DNA of 45,509 bases from a virus. Below the pieces are notes generated by a model. The model searched no databases. It was not told where the DNA came from and was given only the letters and a program-made list of their open reading frames with translations. This document shows positions 6,840 through 13,975 of the stretch, piece by piece. The position numbers and the translations under genes were made by a program. Numbering within the stretch: the first letter of the stretch is position 1; the number at the start of each line of letters is the position of its first letter. Where the stretch lies: IMG/VR virus record IMGVR_UViG_3300044712_000506, positions 1 to 45,509 of that record, one strand, 5' to 3'.

Positions 6840-6872
6840 TTGCAGTCCCTTTTTGTTTGTTACAGTTAACAC

Positions 6873-6896
6873 AAAGGGAGCAGAATTGCTCCCTTT
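6873..6896 (-). terminator. Hairpin after gene 6907-7122 (possible terminator)
   Basis: A perfect 9-bp stem (6873-6881 with 6888-6896) and a 6-base loop. Read on the minus strand it is followed only by TTTGTGTT, a poor U-tract. On the plus strand it is followed by GGAGTTTTATTT. It may be a weak or partial terminator, or an RNA-stability element between two genes. Confidence 0.5.
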
Positions 6897-6906
6897 GGAG
6901 TTTTAT

Positions 6907-7122
6907 TTATTTCCGAGTAATACCCCGGGAACCTTCAAACACATGCCGTTCAAGAACGCGATAGTTCTTGCGAGAGAACTTGACATTTTTCTTATTGTCA
7001 CTGAGAACAAGATCATCGGGGGTTCGGGCAACAATGAAAAAGTCATTCGGAAATTCTTTGCGAACGGATTTCATAAGTGCGTCACCGCCGATACGAGCAA
7101 CTTCAATAGCATAGTTATTCAT
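6907..7122 (-). CDS. Unknown basic protein (71 aa) behind an early promoter
   Basis: It begins MNNYAIEVARIGGDALMKSV and contains NDFFIVARTPDDLVL. The C-terminal half is basic (KKNVKFSRKNYRVLERHVFE). It is the first gene after the promoter at 7150-7177, whose 5' leader and ribosome site (AAAGGAACC) are nearly identical to those of gene 8520-8867. Expression should be early and strong. Function unknown. Confidence 0.7.
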   Translation of the reverse strand: MNNYAIEVARIGGDALMKSVRKEFPNDFFIVARTPDDLVLSDNKKNVKFSRKNYRVLERHVFEGSRGITRK

Positions 7123-7155
7123 TTGAGGTTCCTTTCACCTTGTAGAATCAGTATA
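7120..7155 (-). repeat. Promoter-leader cassette, copy 1
   Basis: 36 bases from the -10 box to the start codon, matching 8865-8900 at 34 of 36 positions. The block contains TATACTGATTCT, then AAGGTGAAAGGAACCTCAA and the ATG. Both copies drive unrelated early genes, so the expression element itself has been duplicated. Confidence 0.8.
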
Positions 7156-7177
7156 TACTATTGGAAGGTAATGTCAA
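7150..7177 (-). promoter_or_regulatory. Sigma70-type early promoter
   Basis: On the minus strand: TTGACA (7177-7172), 16-bp spacer, TATACT (7155-7150). It lies in the 56-bp gap just after the stop of the OmpA-like gene (7179) and drives gene 6907-7122. Confidence 0.75.
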
Positions 7178-7178
7178 C

Positions 7179-7751
7179 TCATTTGTTTAGAACAAATACA
7201 CCACGGCGGTTTTGTGACCATGCTGCTTCATTTGAACCTAAAACAGCAGGTCGCTCTTTTCCATAACTGACTGTTTGGATTCTATTGGCATCAATTCCCT
7301 TTGAAACAAGACTTTCTTTGAGCATTGATGCACGCTTTTCACCTAGATACAGATTGTATTCTCTTGTTCCACGTTCATCTGCATGACCCTCGATGGTCAC
7401 TACATATGCAGGATAGTCCTTCATAAACTTTGCTACTTCATCAATAAGTGCATTACTTTCGGCAGTCGCAACATAGCCATCAAAGTGGAAGAATGCACGT
7501 GAATGACTAATATTGTCTTTACGAGTCAGTTCATCAACAACTGATTGGAGTGCAACAACTTGTTTCTCTAGAGTTTCAAAATTTGTTTGAAGTTCGGATT
7601 TGTGATCCTTAATCTTATTGTCCAATTGTGTTACAGCATCTGTAATCTGATCATTGACATAAGTCTTAATGTCGTCTTGCGGAATTGCAGCTGTTTGCGC
7701 AAATGCAGCGGTGCCTAAAAGCATTGCTGCAACAAACGTAAGTTTTTTCAT
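7179..7751 (-). CDS. Secreted OmpA-family / Pal-like peptidoglycan-binding protein
   Basis: 190 residues. There is a Sec signal peptide (MKKLTFVAAMLLGTAAFA, cleavage about 18/19), a predicted coiled coil at 27-78 and an OmpA C-terminal domain at 85-190. The OmpA block TIEGHADERGTREYNLYLGE (119-138) and NRRGVFV near the end are the parts that bind diaminopimelate in Pal/OmpA. It has no lipobox cysteine, so it should be a soluble periplasmic protein and not a lipoprotein. It overlaps the next gene upstream by 4 bases. It may compete with host Pal/OmpA, alter the envelope or help lysis. Confidence 0.9.
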   Translation of the reverse strand: MKKLTFVAAMLLGTAAFAQTAAIPQDDIKTYVNDQITDAVTQLDNKIKDHKSELQTNFETLEKQVVALQSVVDELTRKDNISHSRAFFHFDGYVATAESNALIDEVAKFMKDYPAYVVTIEGHADERGTREYNLYLGEKRASMLKESLVSKGIDANRIQTVSYGKERPAVLGSNEAAWSQNRRGVFVLNK

Positions 7752-7939
7752 TCTTTGTGCTCCATTATAAGTTGAAGTGTGATGTAATCACGTCTTGTAT
7801 TTCTTTTTGTTTGTTTAACATCATAGTCTTTCATTGCTACCCACCATAGAATACGAACGGCAATGATAGCAATTAAAAAGAACAAAGCCCACCAAAGATG
7901 GGTCATTGTAAAAACACTTGCATATACAGTATACCACAT
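7748..7939 (-). CDS. Single-pass membrane protein (63 aa)
   Basis: Begins MWYTVYASVFTMTHLWWALF, with a membrane segment continuing through FLIAIIAVRILWWV and a basic C-terminal tail (KQTKRNTRRDY). I take ATG 7939 because it follows the stop of gene 7941-8132 by one base. An ATG at 7969 would overlap that gene. It is coupled to the OmpA-like gene, so a joint envelope function is possible. Confidence 0.65.
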   Translation of the reverse strand: MWYTVYASVFTMTHLWWALFFLIAIIAVRILWWVAMKDYDVKQTKRNTRRDYITLQLIMEHKE

Positions 7940-7940
7940 A

Positions 7941-8132
7941 TCAGCACTCTGCGATTGCAATAAAATCATTCATTGTCATATTTGACTTGAAGTCACGAAA
8001 CCGAGCATGACTGTTGAATTTCACGCCGATTTCTGTGTTGTGTTTATATGGATGTGCTTTATGGCCACTACCACGTCCGTTTACGGTAATCATATAGAGA
8101 AGGCCGTTACCTTTGAAGCGGAAAATTGTCAT
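7941..8132 (-). CDS. Unknown small basic protein (63 aa)
   Basis: Opens MTIFRFKGNGLLYMITVNGR, a pattern (FRxKxNGxLYxI) I associate with short uncharacterised T4-like phage proteins. Rich in His and Lys. It overlaps the upstream gene start by one base. Function unknown. Confidence 0.65.
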   Translation of the reverse strand: MTIFRFKGNGLLYMITVNGRGSGHKAHPYKHNTEIGVKFNSHARFRDFKSNMTMNDFIAIAEC

Positions 8133-8518
8133 TATACTCTCCTGATAGAAACTTTAGTGATATCGCCACCACCGCCCCAAGTATAGAAACCATCCATTTG
8201 GACAGCATGCTCGACAACATTTCGAAGTTTACCTTCGACTGTACCAAGTTCAGGTTGATAATGGGGACCACTGAAGTCACAATTCGGATCTTCGCCGCGG
8301 ATACGCCACATACCTTCTTCATCAAGAGAATGTTTTTCACGTAGGCGCTGTCCACTATAAGATGTACGAAGCCACTTTGCGGCTTTTTCGGAGATATTAC
8401 CATACATCTTGGAAAAAGCAGCATCATTTAACTTTTGTTCGTGATCTTGTGCTGCCCATTTATCATTGAATGTCTTACCATCTGAACACATGTAAGTTTT
8501 GATTTCAGTAACAGCCAT
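8132..8518 (-). CDS. Unknown protein (128 aa)
   Basis: N-terminus MAVTEIKTYMCSDGKTFNDK followed by WAAQDHEQKLN, a layout seen in phage proteins that begin with a C-x-D-G-x-x-F module. The C-terminus is glycine-rich (FYTWGGGGDITKVSIRRV). It follows gene 8520-8867 by one base. No catalytic motif is visible. Confidence 0.65.
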   Translation of the reverse strand: MAVTEIKTYMCSDGKTFNDKWAAQDHEQKLNDAAFSKMYGNISEKAAKWLRTSYSGQRLREKHSLDEEGMWRIRGEDPNCDFSGPHYQPELGTVEGKLRNVVEHAVQMDGFYTWGGGGDITKVSIRRV

Positions 8519-8519
8519 A

Positions 8520-8867
8520 TCAGTTCATTCCTTCATATTTGCCAACATTGACGAAACCAAAGTTATCGACAATGTAGCAGTCACCATCTTTCACAAAGAT
8601 ATCACCAACCGAAGAGGATGATCCCCGACGGAGACGAGTCACCTTGTAATCTTCATTCCAAAGATTTGTGATCTCGAAAGCTTTGTCAAGATCATCAGTG
8701 TCAACTTCATATGTTGCCTTATAAAAGGGAACATATTTTTCATTCCACTTTCCGGCACCCAACATCATTCGATATTTGGCATGTGCCACGGGCGAGGATT
8801 CAAAACCTTGAGAATTTGCAAGAAGAATATCCATTTCTGAAAGAGCAATCTGATAGATCTTGATCAT
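8520..8867 (-). CDS. Unknown protein (115 aa), first gene after an early promoter
   Basis: Begins MIKIYQIALSEMDILLANSQ. The central region KYVPFYKATYEVDTDDLDKA and the C-terminal SVGDIFVKDGDCYIVDNFGF are beta-rich. Similar short proteins ending in a VGDI-x-V-xxxxYIVDNFGF block are familiar to me from large phages, without function. It carries the second copy of the duplicated promoter-leader cassette. Confidence 0.7.
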   Translation of the reverse strand: MIKIYQIALSEMDILLANSQGFESSPVAHAKYRMMLGAGKWNEKYVPFYKATYEVDTDDLDKAFEITNLWNEDYKVTRLRRGSSSSVGDIFVKDGDCYIVDNFGFVNVGKYEGMN

Positions 8868-8900
8868 TTGAGGTTCCTTTCACCTTACAGAATCAGTATA
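8865..8900 (-). repeat. Promoter-leader cassette, copy 2
   Basis: 36 bases matching 7120-7155 at 34 of 36 positions, from the -10 box through CTGATTCT and AAAGGAACC to the ATG. It ends at the start codon of gene 8520-8867. Confidence 0.8.
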
Positions 8901-8923
8901 ATCAATTCTACAAGTTTTGTCAA
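8895..8923 (-). promoter_or_regulatory. Sigma70-type early promoter overlapping a stop codon
   Basis: On the minus strand: TTGACA (8923-8918), 17-bp spacer, TATACT (8900-8895). The TGA stop of the 54-residue gene (8920-8922) lies inside the -35 hexamer, so coding sequence and promoter share bases. Confidence 0.78.
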
Positions 8924-9084
8924 TCAGAAAGAACAGGTATCTTTTTCAATTCATCAAGTTTCTTACAAACTTCACCAACACGTTTCCAATCTTCATCTTT
9001 TTGTGCAGTCACAAGTTCAAGAATCAGATCAAGTTTGGTGTTAATTCGATCAAATGCTTTATCGACTTTGTCAAAGTTGGACAT
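8920..9084 (-). CDS. Small helical protein (54 aa)
   Basis: ATG 9084 to TGA 8920 encodes MSNFDKVDKAFDRINTKLDL, then a charged helix ending KKIPVLSD. Ribosome site GGAAAGGATAAAC. It stands alone between the NrdA terminator and promoter upstream and another promoter downstream, so it is an independently transcribed small gene. Probably an oligomeric helix. Function unknown. Confidence 0.7.
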   Translation of the reverse strand: MSNFDKVDKAFDRINTKLDLILELVTAQKDEDWKRVGEVCKKLDELKKIPVLSD

Positions 9085-9115
9085 GTTTATCCTTTCCAGT
9101 TTTATTCATGTTATC

Positions 9116-9144
9116 ATTATATACCGATTCTTTCCATTTGTAAA
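9116..9144 (-). promoter_or_regulatory. Sigma70-type promoter for the 54-residue gene
   Basis: On the minus strand: TTTACA (9144-9139), 17-bp spacer, TATAAT (9121-9116). It lies directly after the terminator hairpin of nrdA and 32 bp upstream of ATG 9084. Confidence 0.72.
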
Positions 9145-9150
9145 TAGAAA

Positions 9151-9168
9151 AGAGGCCCGAAGGCCTCT
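9151..9168 (-). terminator. Intrinsic terminator of the nrdB-nrdA operon
   Basis: 7-bp GC-rich stem (9151-9157 with 9162-9168) closed by a TTCG tetraloop on the minus strand and followed by TTTCTATTT. It lies four bases past the nrdA stop. A textbook rho-independent terminator. Confidence 0.85.
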
Positions 9169-9171
9169 CTC

Positions 9172-10833
9172 TTAAGCTTCACATGCGGCACAACCTGCAG
9201 CCATGACTCGTTTTCTGGTCAGGGCTTGTGCGGCAGACATTGAGTAACTGTAATACAAGCTCTTAACACCCATTTCCCATGCATATAGATAAAGGGCATT
9301 GATTTCTTTTACAGTCATGTCTGGGTCAAGCATCAAGTTCAAACTCTGACCTTGGTCAATGTATTGCTGACGGACTGCTGCGTGATCAACGATTGTGTAT
9401 GGATTGATTTCAGCAAATGTCTTGAATACTTCTTTCTCTTCTGGAGTCAAGAAGTCAAGATGCTGGACAGAACCATCGGCGACCTTGATTGATTCCCATA
9501 CTTCAGGTGTGTTTCTGCCTTTTTCTTCAAGCAACTTCTGAAGGTATGGATTTTTGATAGTGACCTTCATCTTAGCAAGATCCTTGACGTAGCAGTTCGA
9601 GAACTCTGGCTCGATTGACTGACTTACCTGACCAAGGATAAAGCTGCTTGACTTGGTTGGTGCAATTGCCATAGTTGTAGTATTGCGCATGCCATAACCC
9701 TTGAGTAATGGTGGTTCACCAAGTCTTTCCGCAAGTTCACGAGATGCAGCATGTGAACGGTCACGTAGTGTCTTAGCAATTTCCATATTCTTCCTGGCAG
9801 CTTCTTTTGATTCAAAGCCGATCATATTTGATTGAAGATATGAATGCCATCCAAGAATACCAACACCAAGTGCACGATGGTTCATTGCAAATTCACGAGC
9901 ACGCTTAATATATTCTTGCCCTTCGGTTTTGATAATAAATTCCTCACAAACCGTATCAAGGAACATGGTCATTACTTCAATAGCATCGGTCTCGATGATT
10001 TCATCCCAATGTAGAACATTGATTGAAGAAAGAACACAAGTAAATGTCTCTGTAACTGAAGATGGAAGAGCAATTTCAATACACATGTTTGAAGCATGTA
10101 TCTTCATCTTCTTGTCTTTATAGACCTTTGGCTTGTTATCATTGACATTATCACCAAATAGAATGTAAGGATAACCGATTTCAGATCTGCGCTGAAGTAC
10201 TTTTGCCCATAGACGGCGCTTTTCTGCATCACCTTTTTTGACACCTTCAAGGAAGTCATTTGATACAACAATACCAGTTGTAAGACCTTGAATTGGATTT
10301 CCTTCTGTTCCAATATCCAAGAACTCGTCGGCATCTGGATGGTCAATGTCCTGATATGCAGCAAAGAAACCACGACGGACAGAACCTTGTGATACTACAG
10401 AGGCAAGAGTATCATACATCTGCATGAAGTGAACGGAACCAGATGATTCACCTGCATCAGTAATTGGAGCACCGCGGTGACGAACAGCACCAAAGTAACC
10501 TGAAGTACCTCCACCATTCTTCATTAACATACCGTTTTCGGAAACGCCAAAAAGAATTGACTCCATGTTATCATCAATGTATGAACCAAAGCAAGAAACT
10601 GGAAGTCCACGCTTCTTGCCATAATTAGCCCAAACGGGTGATGATAGTGAATAGAATCCGCGAGCCATATAGTCATAGAATTTATCAGCATATCCAGGAA
10701 TACCTAGATATTTTTCTGCTGTTTCAGCAATCTGTCTAATTCGATCTTCTGCGGTCTCACCTGGACTCAAGTAACCTCGTGAAAGGAATGTTCTTGAGTC
10801 TTCGTTCAACCAATAAAATTTTTCGTATGTCAT
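9172..10833 (-). CDS. nrdA: Class I ribonucleotide reductase, catalytic (alpha) subunit
   Basis: 553 residues, much shorter than E. coli NrdA because the N-terminal ATP-cone is absent. The chain starts almost directly in the catalytic domain. Active-site residues are present: Cys81 (LPVSCFGS), Asn249-x-Cys251-x-Glu253 (SNMCIEIALPSS), Cys266 (TCVLSSIN), the radical-transfer tyrosines in LYYSYSM, and the C-terminal redox pair Cys548/Cys551. It reduces ribonucleoside diphosphates to deoxy forms for phage DNA synthesis. It is the second gene of the nrdB-nrdA operon, 12 bases after nrdB, and ends at a strong terminator. Allosteric control must come through NrdB. Confidence 0.96.
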   Translation of the reverse strand: MTYEKFYWLNEDSRTFLSRGYLSPGETAEDRIRQIAETAEKYLGIPGYADKFYDYMARGFYSLSSPVWANYGKKRGLPVSCFGSYIDDNMESILFGVSENGMLMKNGGGTSGYFGAVRHRGAPITDAGESSGSVHFMQMYDTLASVVSQGSVRRGFFAAYQDIDHPDADEFLDIGTEGNPIQGLTTGIVVSNDFLEGVKKGDAEKRRLWAKVLQRRSEIGYPYILFGDNVNDNKPKVYKDKKMKIHASNMCIEIALPSSVTETFTCVLSSINVLHWDEIIETDAIEVMTMFLDTVCEEFIIKTEGQEYIKRAREFAMNHRALGVGILGWHSYLQSNMIGFESKEAARKNMEIAKTLRDRSHAASRELAERLGEPPLLKGYGMRNTTTMAIAPTKSSSFILGQVSQSIEPEFSNCYVKDLAKMKVTIKNPYLQKLLEEKGRNTPEVWESIKVADGSVQHLDFLTPEEKEVFKTFAEINPYTIVDHAAVRQQYIDQGQSLNLMLDPDMTVKEINALYLYAWEMGVKSLYYSYSMSAAQALTRKRVMAAGCAACEA

Positions 10834-10845
10834 TGTTACCTCTAA

Positions 10846-12126
10846 TTAAAAAAGATCATCCTCGGTGAATGCTTTTGTTTTCTTTGAATATGCAGTACTT
10901 CTCTTGACAAAGAAGTCAACATTTTTAGTACTTAGAATTTCTTCGACAAACCAATCAGTGCTTTGAACTGCTTTCTGATCAACATCATAAAGTGGCTTTA
11001 GATCAATAGCTTGTAGTGATTGATTGAAACGATGTTTTAGAAACTCTTTAACAGTCTCTTTTGGTAGGAAGTCTAGATCTGAATCACCATAGATCCAATC
11101 TACAATCATAGCTTCTGCCTTATATGCTTCTTTGCAGAGACGATTTACTTCTGCAATTGCATCCTTATCAAACCAATCTGGATTTTCAGACTTGATAATA
11201 TTTACAAGTTCAAATCCAAATCTAGCATGAATATCTTCTTCTTTTGAAGTTGCTTCAACAGCATTGGAAATACCTTTTAAGAGGTTCTTGTGTTTGTTGA
11301 AAGCCATCATGATAAGGAATTGTGAAAAGAGTGAAACATTTTCTACAAACATGGAGAATAGAATAATGTTATGGAAGTAGTCTTTATCATCTACTGGATT
11401 TTGGAGAGATTGTTCTAGATATGCAATACGCTTCTTGATAGCAGGAACATCTACAATCTTTTCAAACTCTTCATTCAATCCCATGATTTCTAGAAGGTTT
11501 GAATATGCATCGGCATGACGAACTTCGGATTCACCAAATGTTACACCGACTGCTTGTACTTCTGGCTTTTTAAGTTTATCACCAACTTTTGCCCAGAATG
11601 TTTTAACTTGAACTTCAATCTGTGAAATTGCGAGCATTGCTTTCTTGACAATTTCAGCTTCTTGTGGTGTCATTCTTACTTTCATGTCTTGAATATCTGA
11701 AGAGTAATTAAATTCTGTATGAACCCAATATGAATGACGAATTGCTTCTAGATATTCGATTAGTTGTGGATACTCGTATGGTTTTAGATTAGTTCTTTTG
11801 CGGAAAATATTCGGCATATTATTATGACGATAGAGAATATATTCACGAGCCAGGTCATGAAGTCCCATATCCATTAGGACGTTTTCAACTGTTCTATGAA
11901 CCGTATCGACACTCACGATAACATCAGTTATTGCATTTTTATTTAGTATATCAGTCACTTCGATTGCCACTTCATCTGGCATTGTTTTACTTCTAATACC
12001 GATTGACTTCATTGCTTTTGATACGGCAGTACTGATTTTATTCTTGTCGTAAGGTTCGGTAGAGCCGTTTCGTTTGGTAACGTAATTTACGGTCTTAGAA
12101 TGTTCTGTAGTTGAACTATCTAACAT
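10846..12126 (-). CDS. nrdB: Ribonucleotide reductase radical-generating (beta) subunit with N-terminal ATP-cone
   Basis: 426 residues. Residues 13-105 are an ATP-cone: YVTKRNGSTEPYDKNKISTA, a helix, then HRTVENVLMDMG and LAREYILYRHNNM. The ferritin-like R2 domain follows. Metal-ligand candidates include Glu171 (SQIEVQVKTFW) and Glu201/His204 in SEVRHADAY, with the radical tyrosine expected at Tyr208. The C-terminal tail ends EDDLF, the usual NrdA-docking region. The ATP-cone is normally on NrdA. On NrdB it would sense ATP/dATP by changing beta-subunit oligomerisation, as described for Leeuwenhoekiella blandensis NrdB. Long leader upstream (12127-12287). Confidence 0.95.
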   Translation of the reverse strand: MLDSSTTEHSKTVNYVTKRNGSTEPYDKNKISTAVSKAMKSIGIRSKTMPDEVAIEVTDILNKNAITDVIVSVDTVHRTVENVLMDMGLHDLAREYILYRHNNMPNIFRKRTNLKPYEYPQLIEYLEAIRHSYWVHTEFNYSSDIQDMKVRMTPQEAEIVKKAMLAISQIEVQVKTFWAKVGDKLKKPEVQAVGVTFGESEVRHADAYSNLLEIMGLNEEFEKIVDVPAIKKRIAYLEQSLQNPVDDKDYFHNIILFSMFVENVSLFSQFLIMMAFNKHKNLLKGISNAVEATSKEEDIHARFGFELVNIIKSENPDWFDKDAIAEVNRLCKEAYKAEAMIVDWIYGDSDLDFLPKETVKEFLKHRFNQSLQAIDLKPLYDVDQKAVQSTDWFVEEILSTKNVDFFVKRSTAYSKKTKAFTEDDLF

Positions 12127-12138
12127 CTGTAAGTACCC

Positions 12139-12287
12139 TTTCCTTTAAATTGTTAATAGAGAAAATAATTCATGGCCCTAAGAATAGGGTTATAATAAAT
12201 GTAATTGGAGGATTTTTAGTCTGTTTGAGTCAACATGTGATATTTATTCCCAATAAACCACAACCTATTGATGGACTAAAAATATTT
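12139..12287 (-). promoter_or_regulatory. Structured leader upstream of nrdB
   Basis: This 149-base untranslated stretch is the longest gap in the window. It contains a 10-bp inverted repeat (12212-12221 with 12274-12283), an inner 6-bp hairpin around 12242-12256, a CCCTA/TAGGG hairpin near 12177-12189, and two very short upstream frames (MLTQTD and MNYFLY). No tRNA or known riboswitch consensus is apparent. It may fold as a regulatory leader for dNTP-synthesis genes. Confidence 0.4.
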
Positions 12288-13178
12288 TTAAACAGCCATA
12301 TGTGCTTTTATAGTATCATGACTTTGATAGTTTGTCAACTTAAAGCATGATACATCATTCAATCTAAAACCATTTTTCAATCTATCTGCTAAATCAAAGT
12401 CTGGATCTATTTCAAGAGTTGGTAAAGGATATTCTGTTCTTGAAAGTTGTTCTTTGACTTGATCAAAGTGATTAGAATAAATGTGTGCATCTCCAATAGT
12501 ATGCACATAATCACCAACTTCAAGATTACATTCTTTGGCAAGCATGTGAGTCAACAGTGAATATGATGCAATGTTAAATGGAACTCCAAGAAATACATCT
12601 GCACTTCTTTGGTACATTTGACAACTTAACTTGCCGTTATATACACGAAACTGGGCGAATGCATGACATGGAGGGAGTGCCATTTCATGTAATTGATTAG
12701 GGTTCCATGCTGATAGAATGATTCGTCTTGAATCTGGATGATGTTTGAGTTGATTAATGATTCCGAGGATTTGGTCCTCTCCGTAGTCACCGTACTTGAT
12801 ACCGTTGAATTTACGCCATTGCGCGCCATAGACAGGTCCGAGCTCTTTTGTAAACTGGTTGTTGACATAACCGAGGTCTTTACCCTGTTTGTCTGCGTTT
12901 GCAGTCCATATGGTTGATTTTCCGACCAAGTCAACTCTATGTTTTCCAAAAGTGAGTTCAGCAAGTCTTCTTTCGTCAGTTCCACCTTCGAGGAACCAGA
13001 GGATTTCACCGACGACTGATTTCCACGCGAGCTTTTTCGTAGTGATCGCCGGGAAACCTGCCGCGAGATTGAACCGCATTTGGTATCCGAAAATAGATCT
13101 TGTTCCCACTCCAGTCCGGTCATTTACATCTTCCCCATATTCTAGAATATCTTCTAATAGTTTATGATATTGTTTCAT
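12288..13178 (-). CDS. thyA: Thymidylate synthase (ThyA type)
   Basis: 296 residues. Classical ThyA features are Arg22 in NDRTGVGT, the Arg151-Arg152 phosphate pair (PDSRRIIL), catalytic Cys171 in ALPPCHAF and the C-terminal substrate/folate loop ending HMAV. It methylates dUMP to dTMP using methylene-tetrahydrofolate. The dihydrofolate product is recycled by the DHFR two genes upstream. Uninterrupted, unlike the intron-bearing T4 td gene. Its start overlaps the small gene between it and DHFR by 4 bases. Confidence 0.96.
   Translation of the reverse strand: MKQYHKLLEDILEYGEDVNDRTGVGTRSIFGYQMRFNLAAGFPAITTKKLAWKSVVGEILWFLEGGTDERRLAELTFGKHRVDLVGKSTIWTANADKQGKDLGYVNNQFTKELGPVYGAQWRKFNGIKYGDYGEDQILGIINQLKHHPDSRRIILSAWNPNQLHEMALPPCHAFAQFRVYNGKLSCQMYQRSADVFLGVPFNIASYSLLTHMLAKECNLEVGDYVHTIGDAHIYSNHFDQVKEQLSRTEYPLPTLEIDPDFDLADRLKNGFRLNDVSCFKLTNYQSHDTIKAHMAV
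12310..12338 (-). promoter_or_regulatory. Probable promoter of the nrdB-nrdA operon
   Basis: On the minus strand: TTGACA (12338-12333), 17-bp spacer, TACTAT (12315-12310). It lies within the last codons of thyA. The -10 is weaker than in the other promoters. A TATAAA follows a few bases later but at 20-bp spacing. Confidence 0.5.
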
Positions 13179-13408
13179 GATATGACCTCAAATTTGCAAT
13201 GTTCCTTGAAACGGCTTTCCGAATATATTTTCGTAAATGAATTTTTAAGAAGTTCAGAACCATATTCTCCATGACTATCAATTTCATATTCGATTAAATT
13301 TGGGGGACACAACCTAGTTGTATAAGTTTTTCTATATGAATATTTTTCTAATATTTTTTGAGTTTTATCAAAATTCTCATCTAACGGTATTTTAACTATC
13401 AATTTCAT
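13175..13408 (-). CDS. Unknown small protein between DHFR and ThyA
   Basis: 77 residues from ATG 13408 (MKLIVKIPLDENFDKTQKIL), chosen because it makes a 4-base ATGA overlap with the DHFR stop. It overlaps the thyA start in the same way. No recognised domain. Strict coupling to both folate enzymes suggests co-expression in dTMP synthesis. Confidence 0.7.
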   Translation of the reverse strand: MKLIVKIPLDENFDKTQKILEKYSYRKTYTTRLCPPNLIEYEIDSHGEYGSELLKNSFTKIYSESRFKEHCKFEVIS

Positions 13409-13884
13409 ACTTTTCTCCAAATACTAAATGTCAGCCCGTCTTGCTCCTTCTTTGCCAATTCCGCATATCCACATAGATATTCTTTCATTGAAACAAATGT
13501 GTCACATTCATAGTCGCCGGGCATATGTGTCAAATAAATGTTATCACATAGATGCAATGTTTGTTTATAGATATCAGCGCCACCTATAATCCATATCTTA
13601 AGATCAGGATATTCCATTTTCAGCATTCTAATTAGCTTATCCATATCTCCAAAATATTTACCATCTGGCGTGCCTTCAATTTTTGATCTTGTAACGACAA
13701 TGTTGGTTCTATTAGGTAACTTTTTATTACCAAGTGATTCCCAGGTTTTTCGTCCCATTACAACAATATGGCCATTGGTGCATTCTCGAAACCACTTCAT
13801 ATCAGCTGGATTATGTGGCCAAGGTAATTCACCGTTTTTTCCAATACCATATTTGTCGTCATGTGCTAATATAGCATTTATCAT
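13405..13884 (-). CDS. folA: Dihydrofolate reductase
   Basis: 159 residues, normal DHFR length. The Met20-type loop GIGKNGELPW (13-22), catalytic acid Asp28 (PADMKWF), NADPH-binding GRKTWESLG (44-52) and IIGGADIYK around 100-108 are all present. It regenerates tetrahydrofolate consumed by ThyA, equivalent to T4 frd. It is the first gene of the folA-unknown-thyA unit, transcribed divergently from the plus-strand pair. Confidence 0.95.
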   Translation of the reverse strand: MINAILAHDDKYGIGKNGELPWPHNPADMKWFRECTNGHIVVMGRKTWESLGNKKLPNRTNIVVTRSKIEGTPDGKYFGDMDKLIRMLKMEYPDLKIWIIGGADIYKQTLHLCDNIYLTHMPGDYECDTFVSMKEYLCGYAELAKKEQDGLTFSIWRKV

Positions 13885-13898
13885 TAATATCTCCGTTT

Positions 13899-13906
13899 TA
13901 TAAATA
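13899..13906 (+). promoter_or_regulatory. T4-type late promoter for the plus-strand pair
   Basis: Exact TATAAATA octamer, the T4 late promoter core, 70 bp upstream of ATG 13976. Transcription should begin near 13912 and give a leader of about 64 bases. Confidence 0.65.
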
Positions 13907-13933
13907 GTTCGTGAAATTCGCTCTGAAACAAAT

Positions 13934-13974
13934 GACCTATACCATGAATTTCATCACACACGAAAGGATAGGTC
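13934..13974 (+). promoter_or_regulatory. Possible ribosome-site-masking hairpin in late leader
   Basis: 13934-13940 (GACCTAT) is complementary to 13968-13974 (ATAGGTC), which contains the GGATAGG ribosome site of gene 13976-14314. A second complementary pair, 13912-13919 with 13946-13953, could form a competing stem. Confidence 0.35.
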
Positions 13975-13975
13975 G

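Noticed and set aside
6839-6872. Longer SleB-like protein starting at 6872
   Set aside because: That start is GTG without ribosome site and would bury the signal peptide 11 residues inside the protein.
12127-12287. Possible tRNA or tRNA-like gene in the longest gap
   Set aside because: No acceptor stem or T-loop (GGTTC-x-AATCC) could be found on either strand.
10846-13178. Group I introns or homing endonucleases, as in T4 td and nrdB
   Set aside because: nrdA, nrdB and thyA read through without interruption and all motifs are continuous.
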